Source: Ptychodera flava
Lineage: Eukaryota > Hemichordata > Enteropneusta > Ptychoderidae
DNA: 64,000 nt
Direction: 5' to 3'
Assembly (NCBI RefSeq): GCF_041260155.1
Contig: NC_091941.1
Location: 26,444,247 to 26,508,246 of the forward strand
The number at the start of each line of letters is the position of its first letter. Position 1 is the first letter of the stretch. The position numbers and the translations under genes were made by a program. The notes below the pieces were generated by a model, which was given only the letters and a program-made list of their open reading frames with translations, was not told the origin of the DNA and searched no databases. This document shows, piece by piece, positions 1-12,102 of this stretch.

Positions 1-1190
1 CGTTGAGAATAAATCAAACAAGGTGGGAAGAGCTTAAACCGTAAAGCAAGGGTCGAGAAAGAAATGTAGTTAGTACAGTTTATAACAAGTCTATACCTTG
101 TGATACGTTGCAGATTTTACAGTTCTAAACAAAACATGGGATTTGACAAAAACATATAAAGCCAAAGATCGTCCCTGCCAACATTCAAATGAGCACGATG
201 ATGTAATTTCTCCATATGGGCATACGTGAGCATATGGCGTATCATTGAAGTCGGGCCGTGTTTACACTATATTGTTTTCATCATCAGCCACGCGCATAGC
301 AACTGAAAAGAAAGTAGTTCGGTTAATTGCCCACTTGCCTCTTTATGAAAGTGGGCCAGGGCGGCGACGAGGTGCGACACGGAAGACCATCGAATCACTA
401 TGAGGGGCGCTCTTCCGATGATCTATTGTGTATGCAACGGGAAGTAATAGAGTGGCCCTTAAAATGTGATTGACTCAAAATTTATTTTGGGAAGCAATCG
501 AACAGAGAACTGATGGTTTCTATTCGTTTGAAGGAAGAACTTCATTCAGGGATTTATTTGTATCGAAAAACCTTTCGACACGAACATCTCCTTTCATTGA
601 TCGAATAACTTCTGAACGTCTCCTTTTTATTTTTTATCAATATAATATTAATTTGGTATGTAAAATCGTAATTTTCGATGGTTGTTTAATCACCAAAAAT
701 GCGACCGCTTGCACGATCCCTATTCAATTTTAATTGAAATCCAGTAAACAAATAACGTGGAAGTCTACTGAACGAGATTAACTGTACACCGATAAATTTT
801 GAATTCGGCATATTTCGACCATGTTTATGGGATTTTCATAGTGGGTTTCTGTGTCGCTTGTTAATGATTGCTATGGTAAAGTTTATTTACACCTGGTTTA
901 ACTCGACACGTTTGATTTGCACTCCGACTCAGACAGGTTGATTTGCACTCCGAAGCAGACACGTACGCAAACCCCGGGGCTAATATCGTTCACAGAAAGA
1001 TGAAAAAAAAAAACAATTTTACAACTCTCGCCTCCAAAATGAAACGCTTGTTACTCATCAGTTCCGTTCATTCTCATACACCCGATGACTAACGTTATGT
1101 AGTCAGATTAGGGAATGTACCAGAGCATTCATCAGTCTTTTGAAAAACAACATCCCATGAATGCACATAACGACCAATAAATACACAGTA
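1..1190. other. No gene recognised
   Basis: Mixed-composition DNA with only short chance frames. An AP-1 site TGACTCA lies at 471-477. Confidence 0.5.
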
Positions 1191-1194
1191 TTTC

Positions 1195-1380
1195 GTCACG
1201 TGACCACAATGCGGGGAGAATGTGAGAGTAAACCGGCCGGTACGAACCGGTAGGAATTTCTACCGGTAATACCTTACGCCATGGCTATATATAAGTGGCG
1301 TCAACTGTTGACAGATAAAATAATAAAAACATTGCGGTGACCTACTAAAAAATACCTGGGTTATTTGTGTATGACGTCAT
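1195..1380 (+). promoter_or_regulatory. Candidate TATA promoter with palindromic upstream sites
   Basis: It holds an E-box palindrome GTCACGTGAC (1195-1204), a run of four CCGGT motifs including a near-perfect 22-bp palindrome (1246-1267), TATATATAAG (1286-1295) and, beyond the expected start, ATGACGTCAT (1371-1380). No downstream coding exon is recognised, so the gene it would serve is unknown. Confidence 0.35.
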
Positions 1381-2249
1381 GGAGAGAAAAAAAGCTCTTA
1401 TGTAGCAACAATGTTGACCTCATTGTGCGTTCTGGGGATGTTATCATTGTATTTCACTTCCATCGATTATAATGATCTTAGAGAATATTGAAGGCGAGAA
1501 AGAAATGATAAATAGTATTGGAACTTTGTTTCCTGTGTCACTGATATTACATACCACGTGTGCGAGTTGAGAGGTGGCGGTCACTGAAGTTCCGGTTCGA
1601 AACTGAGTTTGTCATCTATCGGGTGTTCGAAAGTGTATATGGTTACAGATGGTCTAAAACATCAACGGTACATCTCTTTAAATTAAAAACATTGCATTGA
1701 TGTCCCCGCCTTGTCTCGCACGTATCCGAGTCACTTTTCTAGGACAGCGTGGACGGCGACGTGCCATATATGCGCATATCATAGTTCAGATGAACTAACA
1801 GGTGTGCCTTTGCAAAGGCCCCCCTTGGAGCTTACGAAATCGACAAACTGCGATGCTGTTTGTCATCTTTCTGCGGTTAGATATTTCCCCCTCCCCTATT
1901 TTAGAAATGATGTAATGTCTGTATTTGTCCAAACAGAACTGAACACCAAAATCTAGGGCGGTTACTACACTGGCTGAATGGGGACCAATGCTCCTGTTTC
2001 AATCAATACAGGTATACATTTCTCATGGATGTCCTTCACTCCGATTGTGGCATGATCGCATAAAACGTTCGACATGACACTGCAGTTTCGATGTACAGTG
2101 CGTCTAGGAGACTGTCATATATTTTTACTGTTATTTTAAATGAAAAAAACTTTGCTGATCATGCTGAACTATAATTTTGAAGGGTGTGGCACAAGTTAAG
2201 TTTTCACCTTTTTGTTTATAGGTCGGTAGAAATCGAAAATTCAAACTTT

Positions 2250-2251
<2 letters not shown>

Positions 2252-2341
<90 letters not shown>
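2252..2341. repeat. (TA)n microsatellite
   Basis: About 45 uninterrupted TA units. Open frames across it are artefacts. Confidence 0.98.
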
Positions 2342-2703
2342 CACAGTGAACAGCGGCGGTTTTTAATTTCATATATAAGTAAACTTTGGGAACTTTGTTT
2401 TTTTAATCGGACCTCACGCAAAAAGAAAACCGTTTTTATTCCATTATATATGGAATCTGTGTTCTTCTGGTGCATTGATAGTGGTCCAAGTTTAAAGGCA
2501 CTATATAGCGAAGATACCTGACTCAAAGTTTATCGCAGTCCTCTTAACGCTGATTTGTTTTGTTTTTTTTTTGTTTTTTTCGATTTTGTTCTGCTTTTTT
2601 GAGGGGGTGTTTTTAGAGGATTATTTTTGTTTTGTTAGCGATATATGAAGGTTTTCTGCTATAAACTCAAACCTAATGTCGATGATTCAGTTATAGCTAA
2701 AGA

Positions 2704-2711
2704 TGACGTCA
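2704..2711. promoter_or_regulatory. CRE/ATF site TGACGTCA
   Basis: The context is GATGACGTCATA; an AP-1 TGACTCA lies at 2519-2525. No promoter is seen nearby. Confidence 0.3.
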
Positions 2712-4693
2712 TACTTTACACAGAGATTCGCAGCTTGGTAAAGAGAACAATTCAACTCATGGGAATTCCTTTATGAAAGCTGCCGGGTATTGTTATAAGC
2801 TTCCTCATATCTTTTCCTTTGTTGACTCTGCCAGTAAAGGAGTTGTACTTGTGTTTTGTCGACATCTCTCTGTGTACAGCGTTTCTGACAAAAATATTCG
2901 ACACTTGATTACAGGACCTGGGCTATTTGTGTTTTAAACAAATGTATTACCCGTCGTCACACTGTATTTTTGATTTTTGTTTTGTTGTTGTTGTTGTTTT
3001 TGTTTTTGTTTTGTAGTATACTTTAGTAGTATGCCGTTCTTGAAATTCGCTGATCTACGCAGGACGAGTATCTTCATTTTGGTACGATCATAAGACCTTT
3101 GGCGGCCGATCCCGATCATATAGCGTTTGAACGTTCAACAAGTTTTACATATGACCACGACATGATAATGGTAATATTTCCGATTTCATGACGGCAGAGA
3201 TAAAATTAGAAATGACAAACAGCCCTTAAAATTTTGTGATCATATAGATAAGGGTAGAGATGACTTAGCAAAAGTATATACAGCAGATTCCATCTGAATT
3301 CCTGAAGACAACCGGCCAGTCACTAACTCGCTCACCAAACCACAGAGAGCGCAAGGGCTGCTAATGAGTTTCAGTCAAATCAGCGAATAATCCAGTGGTG
3401 TGGTGGTTGGATGTAGAAAGTGCGAGTGACACTAACGGTGGCGTGATTGCTCCTTTAGATAAAATGCTGGGTCAGAATAAACAGGCATATCCGTGTAAAT
3501 AATGGTTGCATTGATTTAATATATTTGCAATCATTAAAATAAAGGACATCCAACGCTGTCGTTATGCGGGTCTGCACTGACCTTACAGTCGATTACGTGA
3601 TATGACGTATAGCTATTCAAAATGTCCACGAGTTTCTTGTAGGTCTCTAAATTAAAAGTGCTATCGAGGCAGTACTAGAGTTTTAGGGGTCGCCGAAAAG
3701 AGCACGCGTCCCACTAGAAACGTAATTCCTTAATTTTGGTACCAATCACCCCTCCCCATCGAAACGAAACTCCTAATTAATGCAATATTGGTTTCAGGAC
3801 AACTGTGTTGTTTATTACGTATGGCGAATACCAGCCTGTCTTTCACGGACACGTTGTGCAAAATCTACACATGAATACAGATAAACAAACTTTACTTTTT
3901 CAACGTTCCAGGTTGTCTATATTCTTCTATAAGATTTCAAATTATTTTTTGTGGTGTCTACATTTTCTCGATGAACTTCGGAGCCGTATAGTCACATTCA
4001 TGAGTTGAGTACACACGATTAAAACAGCACATGAATACATGTACCGTGTCTGTATGGTCATTCTTTCCCATCTGTTATGATTTCTGATTTATTTTTTTTT
4101 CGGGGGGAGGGGATTAAAGCAGGAATGATCCTTATTGCGATTTTTAAGAAAGCAAAACGAATTAGGGTCTTACTCCTTCCCCCTAAACTACGGAATTGCG
4201 TTTTTATAGTGTTAGCTTTTATGATTGACGGTCCCTTGTACGGTTAAAGATCAATATTGAACCCTGAAGTACGGTTGTGTGTAGATCGTCACGCATGTGT
4301 GTGTTCCCGGCGGCGGCATTGGCGTGCTGCATCACGAGTAACCATTACCACATCGGTAGATCGTCCAATATCTGTGATCATATAGAAGAACGGAAAAGAC
4401 AAACTAATAATTATTTAGCGCTGTCGGCTACTGCATCAACTTGAAACCAGCTGTCAAACTATCCATCACCGCTTTGACGAAGCGCGGCAATCTATTTCTT
4501 GCGTTGTGTAACTTTGGTTGTAAAAACACGTGAATCGTTAGAATATAATATTCATCACATGTTTCTTTTTTTTTGCTTTCTGGAAAGTTTGAAATTTTGC
4601 ACAAAACGGAGAGCTGTATAAACAGCATCCATAGTCTGATAGTTTGAATTGGCGAACTTTCTCTCAACTAAGAAAGCACAGAAATCATCGCTA

Positions 4694-4978
4694 TTAAGGC
4701 AGTTTGCGCCTCGAAATACTTATAATTTTGATCAAAATTTCCCCCATACCACCGTCAACCATTCCCTTTCCAAATCAAGAATAAAAATGTCAACGTGTAA
4801 CCATCTCTGTGTTAACTCTAACGGAAAAAACTAAAATTCACAATTTTCATAAAATAAGATTATGAAAGTTGTTATTGCGCCAATAGTTATAAAATGAGCC
4901 CCCACAAGTGGTAGGCCAGAAAAGTATTGTACAAATGTTAGAGTCGGGATATCGGCCCCGAGGCGTATTTTACCTTAA
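4694..4978 (+). mobile_element. MITE family 1, copy 1
   Basis: Inverted termini read TTAAGGCAGTTTGCGCCTCG and, from the other end, TTAAGGTAAAATACGCCTCG. The interior matches copies at 30.6 and 46.1 kb around AATGAGCCCCCACAAGTG. It is 285 bp, shortened by loss of the central ATGGCCGCCAT part. Confidence 0.65.
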
Positions 4979-4979
4979 G

Positions 4980-7900
4980 CGGAAAGGAAACAGTTTCTCC
5001 GGACAACTCTCTTCTCCTGGCCATATTTAGAAGTCATAGCTCAGGTGACATGAATGATGTAATGATCGTTGCCCGATTGGAGCGCGGTTAGGCCTAAATG
5101 GGGAGTTTAGACAAGAGATTACCAAGCACACTAGCTAAGTGGCGATAGCCCACATTACAACCTATCGTTTCTCTAAATTATGTTAACTTTCAAGGCTGTT
5201 CGGTTATGGTGCATGCCACGCTCTGCCGTGCCAGGCAGAATACCCAGTGAAAGCAGCGACTATATATTTAATTTTGCAGGGTAGAATAGATTCATATTTC
5301 ATCCATGTTATGGTCATTGTTGATTTTCTGTGGAGGTTACTCCGACAGGGAAATTGATGGATTGATTTCCTTCGGTCAGGTACACCAAGGACATGGTGGA
5401 CACCCTAAGCTTTTGCCCTGCCTGTACTCTGGTACCAAACCCTATTTCTATCGTATTGTTCCGGACAAAGGTTTCATTTTGACAACGCCTTTCACCTCGA
5501 GGGGCGTCAGTGAATACACGTATCTCTGTCAACAAATGCCGATACATTAGCATGGAACATGTGGAGAAAACACATAACGAACACACGAACCACCACCCTC
5601 GCAACTCGGGCGGCACTGAGTATGTGCCAAAGGGCTCCAGTGACGAGTTTGTGAAGCTATCGAGTGTGACGAACTCATCGACTGCGGTGTCGTGTCTTGA
5701 AGACAAAGGCACTGGCTCTAATACGTCAATACGTTTGTACACATCGGCTATTGATCATAAATGTCAGTCGCGTTATATTCCAATAACATCGCAAGGGTAT
5801 TTTCCCGGGGTATTTTTCACCAAGGAGATTCTATTCCCACTATATATCTTCTAGTCCTGCAAATAAATGGACTCTCTCCAAGAGCTTGGAAAGAAAGCGA
5901 GTAAATGGCAGCAAGGGTGGGGCAAATAAAAATAGCGATATTTATAAGTAAAGGTGTATTTATGATTTATTCTTTCCCGCAATATTATGCAAATATTCAT
6001 TTGTTGAGCAACAAAGTACACCAACATATAGGCCTACACATACACACACACACGCATGCCTAAACATACTACATCATACACATATACATACATACGTACG
6101 TATACGTACGTACATACATACATACATACATACGTACGTACATACATACATACATACATACATACATACATACATACATACATACATACATACATACATA
6201 CATACATACATACATACCCATACATACCCATACATACATGCATAGATATATACACACCAGAAAGCATATTTTAGACAGATTGGCCAACATCCAACTGTCA
6301 TCGATATCGCGACCGCAAAGAAAATCAATTTGCAAATTCTAACCACACTTGTCTGACGGCCAAGTCAAACACTCCTTGTGACAGTCCAGGGCGATACCAA
6401 TAAACAAATTAGACACTTTTTATACCTTGACATTATCTCGGTCAGGAAAAATAAATAAATATTGTTAAGATGTATTCAAGAAATCAAACAATGCCAGGTA
6501 AAGTCCCAACTCCTCATTTCCAAATTTAGATCATTACGTAGTATAATTCCCAGGGACCAACTCATTTGCATATGTTAAAACTTTGTTTTTGCTTCGTGGT
6601 CTCCATCAGTGTGCGAGGTAAGCTTTAGGAATGCATCCCTAAAGCGTGAAGTCGTTGTGATTTCTGCAAATTTTGCGACATATGAATGTCTTGGTTGTGT
6701 CATGGAGGTCGCTAGTAGGCCTATACATTTCATCGTTACACGGAGTAACGAGCGACAGGGCCGGCCGACAGTTGAGTCGGTCTTGCGGTTAACTGTGATG
6801 GCGTCTTGTCTTTCAATACTGCCTCACATCCACAACTTTGACAAAGAAAATGGCAGCCGTAATCACTAAAGCATAAACACGGTAAACCGGCCTCGGCGCG
6901 CACCCTGCGAGTCGACGGGGACTCGCTTGCCCACGCAGACGCAGACGTCGCGTCGGGGAAATTTACTATCACAGAAACCACTAGCAACATTCAGTTGGAG
7001 GATGTCTCCGTCCCCATACCGATGCAGATTACGAAGATACAGACAAAATGTAAACATGTTTGTTATACATTTCGCATTCCACACATTTCATAAAACCGTC
7101 TTTCCCACTATCGACGATCATGTATCAAACTATCAGAGTACCCTGACACCATATTTTTGGTTACCGAACGAAAGAATTACTTGAACATCGAATTTGCCCT
7201 TGGCGACTACATTTTAACGAACAAACGAACAAAACGTACGTTCATCGTCGTTAACAGGAGAAAAAAAAACATGACAATAGTACAGATTGACATTAAATGT
7301 TTCACAATGAAATTTACATCAATGTCATTGACCCATGATTCGTAACAATGGATCAACCCGCAAATCTTTATCTTGCCATTATATTTTAACTTTCCTGGGT
7401 TGCTGAACAGCGATGTGACCTGCTTAAAAGCTTCTACGTCCGGCGCGACGCGATCTTTCCACCTCGGAGGCCCAATGGAATAAAAACAACATTTCTATGT
7501 TTCCAGGGCAAATTGACAATAAGAGATGTTACTGGCATGCTAGCATCCCTGTCTCATTCCATAAAAGGGATGCAGGGATACAGTGATACACATGGATAAA
7601 GACGAATGACAAGAAGGGGCAATGAAGACAGACGGGTAGGGAGGTATACAGTAATTGCGGAGAAGCAGCGTACACTAAGGGCATGCGATAAATTCATGTT
7701 GGGTAAACACATCACGGCACAGGGCTTATACTCTCCATGGACGTGATTATGGACTGCCGGACGATGGAGGACCCGACCGGCACCGTTAGCTCAATGGCGG
7801 GACATTGGAGAGAGACATACGATGCTGGAAGGCAATTAATAATAAATGTGAGATGTAAAAGTTGCACAAAAGACCCTGGGAGAATTAGCACGGTCCGTGT

Positions 7901-8270
7901 AGACGTTAAGCGACTAATGCATTGACGGCCAGCGCGATGTAGACCCATGCGTTGGTTGAGTCATAGAGGAGTAAAATCAATATTGTCATTTGAATCTTTA
8001 TATCTCTGTCAGGGAGGATTTCTCGAGCAAACCACACAGTCATAGACAACACATCCTAATAAATAAATAAAAGTTAAGATATTTAATGACACCCTGCAAG
8101 TGTTTTCTTTGTGTCACTTGTCCCGGCTTCGCCAGACGACTCCGCATACTTGCACGTCGCCTCAACTGAACTGCCAGTGCACTGTGGTTATTGTTGATGT
8201 ACACCCTCAACGGGCAGAGCGCGAGCATGTACGAACATGAACACACCACACGTCATGGCGGTTAAAAATA
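4980..8270. other. No gene recognised apart from a microsatellite
   Basis: A quasi-palindrome near 5641-5680 makes similar Ser/Thr-rich frames appear on both strands (5314-5854). I do not take these as genes. Confidence 0.45.
6077..6252. repeat. (ACAT)n array with embedded ACGT units
   Basis: A tetranucleotide repeat in which several units near the left end read ACGT rather than ACAT. It is open in several frames on both strands only because TATG/CATA repeats lack stops. Confidence 0.97.
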
Positions 8271-8273
8271 GGA

Positions 8274-8332
8274 ATGACGTCATCGTTTGCCAGACACTTC
8301 GCAAAATCTTGCTGGGCTGGCCAAATGAGTCA
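8274..8332. promoter_or_regulatory. CRE/ATF site plus AP-1 site upstream of gene A
   Basis: A 10-bp palindrome ATGACGTCAT (8274-8283) is followed 43 nt on by TGAGTCA (8326-8332). Two more AP-1 sites lie at 7957-7963 and 9611-9617. The vertebrate ATF3 promoter is known to contain an ATF/CRE site through which ATF3 represses itself; similar feedback here is an inference. Confidence 0.5.
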
Positions 8333-8683
8333 GTGAAAAATCGTTTTGCAGACCAGGGTCGCGGGAGAAATAATAATATTAAATTGGAAACTTGAGCACG
8401 ACCTTGTCTTCATATATTGTTAATGACTAACCGGCGAATTTCATTGCATTGGAATGCAACCTGTACCAAAGCAGCGCGTGTCGACGCGCGCTGGAAGCAG
8501 ACTTGCGAGCAAGCCCAAACAGAATATGCAAATCACATACATGCTCATGGGATATGATGTAAATTGTTCTAGCTTTGACAGGAGAGAAACATAAGTCAAA
8601 TCAGATATTCTTACTGAGCAAACATGAGGAATCCGTCGTCACAATAACCGACTGACGTGTGCTGAGTTGATTTCCACTCAAGA

Positions 8684-8693
8684 GCGCATGCGC
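8684..8693. promoter_or_regulatory. NRF1-type palindrome GCGCATGCGC
   Basis: This is a perfect core of the NRF1 consensus, a motif common in CpG-type animal promoters. It lies just before the candidate first exon of gene A. Confidence 0.4.
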
Positions 8694-8696
8694 GGC

Positions 8697-8814
8697 ATTA
8701 ACAAAAGCAAAGGGTAGACTTGGAACAAGCATGTTCAGACTTGTTTTGGTTAGCTCGACAACAACACACACACGTGAAGAACTCGCTCTCGCCTTTGGCC
8801 CTTTAAACTGCTAG
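8697..8814 (+). other. Candidate 5' non-coding exon of gene A
   Basis: A strong donor (TAG|GTAAGG, intron starting 8815) closes a stretch that lies just downstream of a perfect NRF1 palindrome (8684-8693) and 400-500 nt downstream of a CRE and an AP-1 site. Splicing to the acceptor at 9722 would give a 908-nt first intron. The transcription start is a guess; there is no TATA box. It could equally be an unused donor. Confidence 0.35.
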
Positions 8815-9722
8815 GTAAGGTACTTGAAATGTATTATTTTAGCTCAGGAAATGACATGTTTCGGCAAGAAGTGAGGTAGATGACACGAGTGCTGTCTGTT
8901 CGCTGGTTGAGGTGTAAAATGACGATTTTCGGATTGCCCTGTAATGGTATGCTCGGTAGGTCTGCACCCAATCGATTATGAGCAGGTCTGTAAGTTCATT
9001 CATTTGGAAAAGTTGCAAAAGTTTACATGTCCTGCTAAAAATCCAGCTCATGACATTTTCAGCTGCCTGCTAGCGGTAAATGAGCACGACTGCAGTCAAC
9101 TGGGTGCATGGTTGAGAGGCTGTTTGTGAGCATGATAGTGACTTAGATGTGAGAGCTATAAGGTTAGGCGCGGGCGATATTGCACAGTGGCCGAGCTGAG
9201 CTGAGACCCGGGAAATCCCCATATTTGAAATTCTGCTGAGACATGGGCAGTAGCCTCTGAAAAATAGCGTCATTTTGGAGTAAGAAACTGCAGAAACCAA
9301 AGCGTTTCACTAAACAGGTTACTGTAAATGTCATCACCTCTTTGAGTTTTACAATTTCGGGTTTGAATTTAGAAAATTCAACCCAAAAAACGCGCGATTT
9401 TTTCCCCCAACACTGTTTGTCAACAAATTTGGTCGTCAGCGAATCGTCACAACAAAGCGAAATGCTTACGTCAGGAAATTTTTGCAATGGAAACAAAATG
9501 CAATATGCCCCATCGCCAGCGTTTCATTTCATGAAAATACATGTCAAGGTATCGGTCTTACTGTACGCCAGCAGGCCGACTTCTAGATATTCACTTGCCG
9601 AGATACGCGGTGACTCATTCGTTGCGGTTTCACACGGGCTTCCAGGCCGATCCAGCACTTTCTAACCCTTCGGTAGACTCGCCTGACTTGTTTTTTTTTT
9701 GTCATTCTTTGTCATTTTCCAG

Positions 9723-9984
9723 GAGCCTACTGCCTCTTTGTAACCCATTCAGCTGCACTAACATCATGGACCAGGCAACTTGCATCGATTTCAATTTCTG
9801 CGACATGGCGAATTTTCGCCAAGACACGACCCACACAGCTCCGGACGAGAAGCAGTACAGCATACAAAACGTGATCATGCCGATGTTGATCAAGGAAAGT
9901 CTAAAATTCGCCATTAACGCCAAACGAAAGTCTAAAGGACTGGACGAGCTTAGGGTGGAACCTAGGAAAGTAAAGCCAGACAGA
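9723..9984 (+). CDS. Gene A exon with start codon (5'UTR 9723-9765, coding 9766-9984)
   Basis: The exon follows a long T-rich tract ending TTTTCCAG and closes with the strong donor GTAAGT at 9985. It codes 73 residues. An acceptor this good before the ATG implies at least one upstream non-coding exon. The second half of the exon carries the ATF3-type KES-LKFAI motif. The reading frame is open upstream of the acceptor, but that part looks intronic. Confidence 0.88.
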
Positions 9985-11441
9985 GTAAGTGTGAAAACAG
10001 GACTTGTAGGAACGTTGAAGTCGCGTTTCAACTGAGCGCTGTTATGTCATGTACCGTGTACGGGTAATCGTGCGCTTTGCCGATGATTCGGCCAACAACC
10101 CACGTGCGTACTTTCAAATCTTTCGGCCTCTTTTGATTTACCTATAATTATACTGGCATTTTCATAGTTTTCGGGATTTATGCTTCACTCAAAATGGTTT
10201 GAGCTGGTCGATTTACCTTGAATTCGATGGATTTGTTGCGTAGAAATGCAGTGCGTATTTCGCGCTGGAACCGAACGGGCGCCATCTTGGTGTACATGAC
10301 GCCGCTAAATCTGACGACAAAGTGTATGGTTTTTCTGCGAGTAAAGTCTAACTGCTAGGCTCATGCGAAGGCAGAGAAGTTACCACTATCGATTTCCGGA
10401 AATATAGCATTATATTTCTAATTGAATAATGTTACGCGGGAACCGCCATCAGGTCAATGAAGTGTCTCGTTCACTGTTTCGCATTTTTGACAATTTTTTA
10501 CAGCTTACTCCCGAAGAGGAAGAGAAGCGCTCTCGCAGACGAGAGCGTAACAGAGTTGCGGCAGCTAAATGCAGAAACAAGAAGCGGGAAAAGGCTAGTG
10601 TACTCGAAACGGTAATTATTATCACTAGTTGACTTTAAAGAGGTTTACCTTTCAAAACAACAGTCACGTTGTGGATTGCGATGCCTTGCGATCGTCGCAT
10701 GCCATACTGTACGGTGCAAGTTCCGCAGACGTCGCGAACGACTCCTGCCGCACGTAACGGGTTTCCGTAATTTTTGATAGGCGAAAACAAATTGGGAATT
10801 GTCGTTCGCCGGAAGTGGACTTTTATTTGATTATCACACCTGTTCAATAACCGTAGCCGGACCAACATTTCGAAGAGTTTATAATGCACAAGCGACACTG
10901 AGTGACATAGGTTCGAATGCACAAAGAGGGCAATTTTCCTCCCATTGTATGCAAACAGGTAGAGTGCGACGCCGCTATAATGAACGTCTACCCCATTGTA
11001 ATTGATAATGAGGATTGACAAATTTAAAATTACTTCAAGATTCTCGTATCTGGGTAAGAAAACCGAATTGTCGAAGGAAATAAAACACACCCGGTCGTGA
11101 ATTTTCGTCCCGTTGATTGTCTTCCACCTTGTGTGTTAAAGGTGTTCACAAACGTCGGTGACTGACATTTAAACGCCTGTTTATTTTCTCAGGAAACGAG
11201 GCAACTCGAAGAAACCAATGCCAAATTGAAGGCAGATGTCGCCCGGCTCGAAGCCGAGAAGAAGCATCTCTCGGAAGCACTCCAGTCTCACCTGCTGTAC
11301 TGTATGATCCAGCCACCGAGCCCTTGTGCAAATTCGCCCCTCATTCCAGCCACTGCCGTCGATCACGCCATCGCCACACCGTACATGTCTGTAACAGACA
11401 CAACTGCCTTTTCGCAGCCGCTCATGACATCTATGTACTAA
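9766..11441 (+). CDS. Gene A: ATF3/JDP2-like bZIP transcription factor (three coding exons)
   Basis: Coding exons are 9766-9984, 10504-10611 and 11193-11441, joined by two phase-0 introns with GTAAGT/CAG and GTAATT/CAG borders. The 191-residue product is close to vertebrate ATF3 in length. Residues 41-58 hold a KESLKFAI...KRKSKGL segment resembling the KEEL(R/K)FAI motif of ATF3. The basic region (residues about 81-103) has the NRVAAAKCR signature that contacts AP-1/CRE DNA. The zipper has leucines every seven residues, Asn at the buried 'a' position of the second heptad, and ends in an H-x3-C element as in ATF3 and Fos. The tail is Ser/Thr/Pro-rich. It should act in the nucleus as a homo- or heterodimer on TGACGTCA/TGASTCA sites. 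The start is the first ATG after a strong acceptor at 9721-9722. Family identity is firm; whether it is an orthologue of ATF3, of JDP2 or of both cannot be settled by eye. Confidence 0.93.
10280..10290 (+). promoter_or_regulatory. YY1-type motif in gene A intron (possible internal promoter)
   Basis: CGCCATCTTGG matches the YY1 core found near many TATA-less start sites. It lies 139 nt before an ATG (10429) that is open in frame through the basic-region exon. No other promoter element is visible. Confidence 0.2.
10504..10611 (+). CDS. Gene A basic-region exon (108 nt)
   Basis: It codes 36 residues beginning LTPEEEEKR, then an Arg-rich basic region with NRVAAAKCRNKKRE. The length (108 nt) and phase (0/0) match the basic-region exon shared by ATF3 and FOS genes. 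The acceptor is a T-rich tract ending CAG at 10501-10503; the donor is GTAATT at 10612. The frame stays open upstream of the acceptor to an ATG at 10429, so intron retention or an internal start could give a shorter bZIP form. Confidence 0.95.
11193..11441 (+). CDS. Gene A leucine-zipper and C-terminal exon
   Basis: It codes 82 residues. Heptad leucines follow on from the last Leu of the previous exon, with QLEETN, LKADVARL and HL in register, then SHLLYC. The remaining 44 or so residues are Pro/Ser/Thr/Ala-rich with a terminal MTSMY and stop at 11439-11441. The acceptor TTATTTTCTCAG ends at 11192. Confidence 0.93.
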   Translation, partial: ETRQLEETNAKLKADVARLEAEKKHLSEALQSHLLYCMIQPPSPCANSPLIPATAVDHAIATPYMSVTDTTAFSQPLMTSMY

Positions 11442-12044
11442 AAACTACTAGAGTTTGACCGTCGTCAGGTGAACGTTCAAAACGTGCCAGCCAAAAAGGA
11501 CTGCGTTTTTTTTTTGTGTGAGAAAAACGTCTGGCAGGGAGTGTGTATACCCGACATAGATGGAACGCTGAATTTGCCATCATTCCGATGTTTTTTTCTG
11601 TTTGGAAAAAATCGAAAAACAGACAAGACCTAAGAATTACCACAAAACCTGTGACTCTCAACCTGACACTAATGTCTGGAGACATAGTTGATGGGATTTA
11701 ATTCCTCATTTCATGAACAAAATCTGTCATTTTCCCATGAAAACTCCCATGACCGCCCGAAAAAAAATCAGCTCAAGGTTTTCGGTCGAGTTGCGTGTCG
11801 CAATCCTGGCGTTCAGCCAAAAAATGAGACATTCCATGTGTTTCCTACCATCCTCAGTTTATTGTTTCATTACCTACCTCAATTTACCCTACACTGTGTC
11901 TTTCTTTGCTGATTTTCGTGTATTTCACCTGGTCAGTCTGTCAAAAGTCTTCATTCCGTGAAAATTTTATTTTATTTTTTGTCCGTGGCCGTGGTGGGCG
12001 ACAAACATTGAAAATATTGAACCTTGAGGCCACAATGTAAACGC

Positions 12045-12102
12045 CAGAGAGAGAGAGCGAGAGAGAGAGAGAGAACAGAGAGAGAGAGAGAGAGAGAGAG
12101 AA
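12045..12102 (+). repeat. (GA)n microsatellite
   Basis: An interrupted GA repeat within the presumed 3'UTR of gene A. Confidence 0.95.

Larger units (their letters stand above)
1421..4690. other. No gene recognised
   Basis: It holds the (TA)n tract, T-rich runs (2560-2640, 2970-3015), a CRE and an AP-1 site. No exon with both splice borders and a recognisable product was found. Confidence 0.5.

Noticed and set aside
1561..1620. A GGTTCGAAAC word suggesting a tRNA T-arm
   Set aside because: No matching acceptor stem, D-arm or anticodon arm can be drawn around it. No tRNA or rRNA gene was found in the window.
2131..2526. 131-codon minus-strand ORF with a YIYIYI run
   Set aside because: The core is the (TA)n tract; the flanks have no recognisable domain.
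5314..5854. Overlapping 142-codon minus and 114-codon plus ORFs
   Set aside because: A quasi-palindrome gives similar Ser/Thr-rich words on both strands. No motif, promoter or splice borders support either as a gene.
10635..11090. 151-codon minus-strand ORF inside gene A intron
   Set aside because: It lies wholly in an intron of a well-supported gene, with no motif, promoter or splice evidence.
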